From the NCBI GenBank assembly GCA_035653615.1, contig DASRBN010000039.1:1-64000 (forward strand): a DNA stretch of 64,000 nucleotides. The letters run 5' to 3'. Under the pieces are notes generated by a model. That model was not told the origin of the DNA. It made no database searches and was given only the letters and a program-made list of their open reading frames with translations. The position numbers and the translations under genes are program-made. Of this stretch, positions 60,839 through 64,000 are shown piece after piece (positions within the stretch are counted from its first letter, which is position 1; each line of letters starts with the position of its first letter). Origin of the DNA: Ktedonobacteraceae bacterium. Its GTDB lineage: Bacteria > Chloroflexota > Ktedonobacteria > Ktedonobacterales > Ktedonobacteraceae.

Positions 60839-62299
60839 ATGGGAATACAAGATATAACGCGGTTGAGTTCTGAGGCATCAGAGTTGGCGACGATATTGCA
60901 AGATCTGACCCGGTTAGGACAAAGAACCGGAATGGTAGCAGATGGACAGGGTACAGGCTCCATTGCTAGCGCTCTGCTTGAGTGCCTGGCCTGCTTCTTT
61001 GGCGCCGGGCATGGCGCCTTACTGCTCGATACACAGGGAAACCTGGAGTTCGGTCGCTCATACTCACCTGCTTCATTATATGAAAATGATGTAAGAGTTT
61101 TAGCTCTGCACCGTATGGGTGAGAACGATTCGTCTATTCTCCTGGATGCCTCTGCTTCACATTATGAGAAAGAACAGCCTGGATCAGCTTTATTATGTAG
61201 CATCACCTACCGGCTCCCGGTAGGCTATGCAGCATCCGAGAGCAGGCGCCTGCAAGCGAGTCAAATAGAGCTTTTGCCGTGCATATCCTCGAATGCTGCT
61301 CCTCAACCTTTGGAGGCTTTGTTACTCTTGAGTTGGGACGATGCTGAGGAAATGGACTGTAGTATGACTATCGAGCGCGCACACCGGTTGCTGCCACAGA
61401 TTGCTGATGCAGCGGGAGCCGTCATCGGGAATATATTGCTGGCCGAACGTGTGCAGGAGTTGGAACATACCGCTATGCGGGAGGCGCTTGCGGGCATGGA
61501 ACTCCTCAAAGCCGAGTTGCTAGGCACAGTTAGCCATGAATTACGCAGCCCACTTGCTTCCATCAAGGGCTACGCGGCAACGCTCTTGCGTCACGAACGC
61601 CGCCTTGCGAAGGAGGAGCGGCATCAGTTTTTGCTGGCTATCAATGAAGGATGTGACCGCCTGGAAATCATTATTGAGCGCCTGCTGGAGATGTCGCAGT
61701 TAGATACAAAGGCGATACGACTTGTCTATTCCACGGTTGATGTGGCGCGTCTTGCTCAAGAGGCCATTGGCGCCGCTGAAGAACGCATAGTAGCTCGATT
61801 CCCGAATCGATTTCACTTCAGCTTGCGTATCGAAAAGTTCGAAGGTATACCCGTTTCCACCGTTCCTCTAATTATGGGTGATCAACGGCGGTTACGAGAA
61901 GTGTTAGATAACTTACTGGAAAATGCTATCAAGTATTCGCCCGCAGGCGGTACGATTACCATACTCATTCGCCCGGCAGCGCAGGATAAGGTAGCGAGTA
62001 GCCTGAACATCGACAACAAGGAAGACACCCACGGGTCAAAAAATGAGCTGTCTCCTATGCTAGAAATCTGTGTCATCGATACTGGGATCGGCATTCCCGC
62101 CGAGCATATCGAGCGCATCTTCGATCGTTTCCATCGCGTCGATATGCGTCTCACACGTGAAGTCAACGGTCTCGGATTGGGTCTGGCGATCAGCAAACGT
62201 ATTGTCGAAATGCATGGCGGAGTGATCTGGGCCGAAAGCTCTGGGCCTGGAGGCAGCATTTTCCATGTGCTGCTTCCATTGCAGGAAAAAGAAGGATGA
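60839..62299 (+). CDS. Sensor histidine kinase (GAF-like input)
   Basis: 486-residue cytoplasmic kinase without membrane helices. Residues about 40-200 look like a GAF-type sensory domain (LLECLACFFGAGHGALLLDT). The HisKA box is LLGTVSHELRSPLASIKGYA with His233. The HATPase domain (about 345-480) has NLLENAIKYSPAGG, DTGIGIP, the F-box IFDRFHRVD and GLGLGLAISKRIVEMHGG. AGGAA lies 6 nt upstream of the ATG. The OmpR-type regulator begins 6 nt after the stop, so the two form a coupled pair. The signal is intracellular, and its nature is not visible. Confidence 0.93.
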   Translation: MGIQDITRLSSEASELATILQDLTRLGQRTGMVADGQGTGSIASALLECLACFFGAGHGALLLDTQGNLEFGRSYSPASLYENDVRVLALHRMGENDSSILLDASASHYEKEQPGSALLCSITYRLPVGYAASESRRLQASQIELLPCISSNAAPQPLEALLLLSWDDAEEMDCSMTIERAHRLLPQIADAAGAVIGNILLAERVQELEHTAMREALAGMELLKAELLGTVSHELRSPLASIKGYAATLLRHERRLAKEERHQFLLAINEGCDRLEIIIERLLEMSQLDTKAIRLVYSTVDVARLAQEAIGAAEERIVARFPNRFHFSLRIEKFEGIPVSTVPLIMGDQRRLREVLDNLLENAIKYSPAGGTITILIRPAAQDKVASSLNIDNKEDTHGSKNELSPMLEICVIDTGIGIPAEHIERIFDRFHRVDMRLTREVNGLGLGLAISKRIVEMHGGVIWAESSGPGGSIFHVLLPLQEKEG

Positions 62300-62305
62300 T
62301 CAACA

Positions 62306-63028
62306 ATGTCTGCTAAAACAACAATTCTTACCGCGGATGATGATCCACAGTTGCTGCGACTGGTGATGCGCAATCTACAGTTGGAGGGGTACGAGGTGAT
62401 TGCGGTCAGCGATGGTCAGCAGGCTCTGACTCAGATTGAGCAACAGGCCCCTGACCTTGTGCTGCTCGATGTAATGATGCCTAAAATGGATGGCTTCACG
62501 GTCTGCCAGCGTGTTCGTGAATTCTCGACCGTTCCAATTATCATTGTGACTGCACGCGGGCAGGATCAGGACAAAGTTCGAGGGCTTGACCTGGGGGCGG
62601 ACGACTATCTCACCAAGCCATTCAGTATAGATGAGCTTCTGGCCCGCGTGCGTGCCGTGTTGAGGCGTACACAGTTTAGCGCCAGGGAGCATGCACAAGG
62701 TCTACAAACAACCGCAACCATTGGTGAACTGGAAATTGACTATTCCCAACACCTGGTAAAGATAGCGGGCCGCGAGATCACACTCACACCAACTGAGTAC
62801 AATATCCTTGCCTACCTTGCTAAAAATGCCGGACGCGTCCTGACCCAGGATTTGTTGCTTGAACATGTATGGGGCAGTGAGTACCTGGGTGAGAGCCATA
62901 TGCTCCAGGTGAATATCAATCGACTACGGCGCAAGCTCGAAGCCGATCCTGCTCACCCCCGTTATATTCTTACTAAAGTGGGTGTTGGCTATTATCTTGC
63001 TTCCCAACTTGATGCTGTCGCGAAGTGA
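62306..63028 (+). CDS. OmpR/PhoB-family response regulator
   Basis: 240-residue transcription factor. The receiver domain (about 1-120) keeps ADDDPQ, phosphoacceptor Asp in LVLLDVMMPKMDG, and Lys in DDYLTKPFSIDELL. The C-terminal winged helix (about 135-235) has LTPTEYNILAYLAKNAGRVL and LQVNINRLRRKLEADP, typical of the Trans_reg_C domain. It is the partner of the kinase just upstream and ends before a hairpin at 63075. Target genes are unknown. Confidence 0.94.
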   Translation: MSAKTTILTADDDPQLLRLVMRNLQLEGYEVIAVSDGQQALTQIEQQAPDLVLLDVMMPKMDGFTVCQRVREFSTVPIIIVTARGQDQDKVRGLDLGADDYLTKPFSIDELLARVRAVLRRTQFSAREHAQGLQTTATIGELEIDYSQHLVKIAGREITLTPTEYNILAYLAKNAGRVLTQDLLLEHVWGSEYLGESHMLQVNINRLRRKLEADPAHPRYILTKVGVGYYLASQLDAVAK

Positions 63029-63074
63029 GCCAGAAAAGACCTGAGCCATCCCGAATGTTGACGAATGGGCTTGT

Positions 63075-63108
63075 AGAGGGCGTACCTTTGCGGTCGCCCT
63101 CTTCCCTT
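63075..63108 (+). terminator. Terminator after the OmpR-type regulator
   Basis: AGAGGGCG pairs with CGCCCTCT around a 12-nt region that can pair further (ACC/GGT), followed by TCCCTT. It lies 47 nt after the stop codon. Confidence 0.6.
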
Positions 63109-63148
63109 ACCTGTTCCTCATATGCGAGTTGACTTATGTTTCTGTGGA

Positions 63149-63826
63149 TTATCCTTGCTTGCGTTTCCATCTCCTGTACATCACCTCGTCGCCCAGGCTC
63201 AGGAAGCCCCAGGTAGTCAATCCATGCACGATAACGACTGCCAGCAGCGAGCGTGGCTCAGGTTGCGCCACGTATAGAAGGCTAAATACCAGACCCGCTA
63301 GCCCAACACCCGCCACACTGCGCCAGTTCCACTTACCCAGCCGGTGATAGAGCGTGTAAACAACGGTACTTACCAGCCATCCCCAGCCAATCCAACCTGT
63401 CCACTGAGTCACCGCTGCCAGCAAGAAACCGCGAAAAAATAGTTCTTCGACGGGACCATTGATGACGAGGTAATAAAAGCCCTGGAGAGTGTGATCATTC
63501 AAAGTGGGTCGGCGGAACCAGGGACTAACTATCCAGATGCGATACGTTATCGCAAAGACGCACATCGGGATGCCTATTGCGATACCAAGCAAGAGTTGTT
63601 GAGGCCAGTTATTGAGCGTCAGCCCCAGAAAAGAGAGTGACAGGTGAAGAATAGCAATATAAAGAAAAGGCACGATAGCCATAGGAAGGATACGCATGAA
63701 TATATCTGGCCAGAGCCAGCGCCATGTATCGACAACCGTTGACCGGGCGACCTCTTGAGACTTTACAGATGACACGTTTTTACCTCTACGAGGCAGAAAG
63801 ACTTTCCGCGAGTGGGTAGCAGACAT
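63149..63826 (-). CDS. CPBP intramembrane metalloprotease
   Basis: 225-residue membrane protein with about six helices of the CPBP/CAAX protease (Abi) family. The first motif is PVEELFFRGFLLA, with the EExxxR zinc-site residues. A His lies in TLYHRLGK and a third motif appears as VVIVHGLTTWG. All metal-binding residues expected for an active enzyme are present. It probably cleaves membrane proteins or prenylated substrates; partners are unknown. The start at 63826 is the first ATG of the frame but has no strong ribosome site. It converges with the regulator, about 120 nt away. Confidence 0.87.
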   Translation of the reverse strand: MSATHSRKVFLPRRGKNVSSVKSQEVARSTVVDTWRWLWPDIFMRILPMAIVPFLYIAILHLSLSFLGLTLNNWPQQLLLGIAIGIPMCVFAITYRIWIVSPWFRRPTLNDHTLQGFYYLVINGPVEELFFRGFLLAAVTQWTGWIGWGWLVSTVVYTLYHRLGKWNWRSVAGVGLAGLVFSLLYVAQPEPRSLLAVVIVHGLTTWGFLSLGDEVMYRRWKRKQG

Positions 63827-63844
63827 TGATTAGACAATACTTTA

Positions 63845-64000
63845 TCACCCTGAAGGATGCAAACCCATCTCCTTCAGTTTCGCCAGGCCCTCTTCTACCT
63901 CAACGCGGGAAAGGTTACCCGCGCTCAGTGTGGCATCGCTCTTCTTGCGCAGTCGTGTATAAAAAGCGATGCCGCGTTGAAGAATCGCTTTGTCGGGCAT
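63845..64000 (-). CDS. Small or partial protein at the right edge
   Basis: An open frame of at least 51 residues ends at 63845 and reaches the window edge, where an ATG lies exactly at 63998-64000. It reads MPDKAILQRGIAFYTRLRKK and ends LKEMGLHPSG. It is basic, probably helical, and has no motif I recognise. The true start may be here or beyond the edge. Codon use is consistent with real coding. Confidence 0.5.
   Translation of the reverse strand: MPDKAILQRGIAFYTRLRKKSDATLSAGNLSRVEVEEGLAKLKEMGLHPSG

Noticed and set aside
1-64000. CRISPR arrays, rRNA, tRNA and phage genes
   Set aside because: I looked for regularly spaced repeats, cloverleaf patterns and phage structural genes and saw none; short tRNA genes could still be missed by eye.

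Overview
The window looks like the chromosome of a free-living, filamentous or spore-forming Chloroflexota bacterium of the Ktedonobacteria type. This is inferred from gene content, not from a marker gene. Pointers are moderate GC content, Ser/Thr kinases fused to TPR repeats, an AfsR-like STAND regulator, several two-component systems, Tat-exported proteins, an IS607-type remnant and an intein-bearing aconitase. I saw no rRNA, tRNA, CRISPR array or prophage.

Positions 1-12.8 kb (all minus strand) hold two related gene clusters. Each begins with a sigma70-like promoter (TTGACA, 18-bp spacer, TACAAT or TACACT) and a conserved untranslated leader of 540-620 nt. Next comes a small Tat-signal protein with 16 cysteines, then a MauE/DoxX-like membrane protein fused to two thioredoxin-like domains. 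Secreted phosphoesterases (acid phosphatase/phospholipase C family) follow. Cluster 2 (12.8 to 7.7 kb) has one Cys-rich gene and two phosphoesterases. Cluster 1 (6.7 kb to the left edge) has two Cys-rich genes and three phosphoesterases, the last cut by the window edge. I read this as a duplicated export and disulfide-maturation module. It is the best candidate here for an undescribed system.

Positions 13.7-26.3 kb hold a methyltransferase, an amino-acid permease, a GT9 glycosyltransferase, metG behind a promoter-structured RNA-terminator unit, a three-gene ABC-2 exporter, a Uma2-type nuclease-fold protein, an S9 peptidase and an orphan XdhC protein.

Positions 26.4-32.3 kb form a multidrug efflux operon. 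Its PadR regulator sits behind a 48-nt perfect palindrome overlapping the -10 box, followed by a DHA2 transporter, an ABC ATPase and two ABC-2 permeases.

Positions 32.3-38.7 kb hold a Ser/Thr kinase-TPR protein, a paralogue that keeps only a degenerate kinase N-lobe plus TPRs, an IS607 recombinase fragment and a NarL-type response regulator/histidine kinase pair.

Positions 39.2-43.6 kb encode an aconitase interrupted by a 517-residue LAGLIDADG intein placed exactly at an iron-sulfur ligand cysteine.

The rest (43.7-64 kb) is mixed metabolism, transport and signalling: maleylacetate reductase-like and D-threonine aldolase-like enzymes, OsmC plus an SDR, a histidine phosphatase, an ABC exporter, hydrolases, a CDP-alcohol phosphatidyltransferase, a lone receiver protein, a STAND regulator, an MFS transporter with a methyltransferase, a 40-residue CxxC protein, a histidine kinase/OmpR pair and a CPBP protease. 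Three copies of a 26-nt hairpin repeat lie upstream of plus-strand genes.
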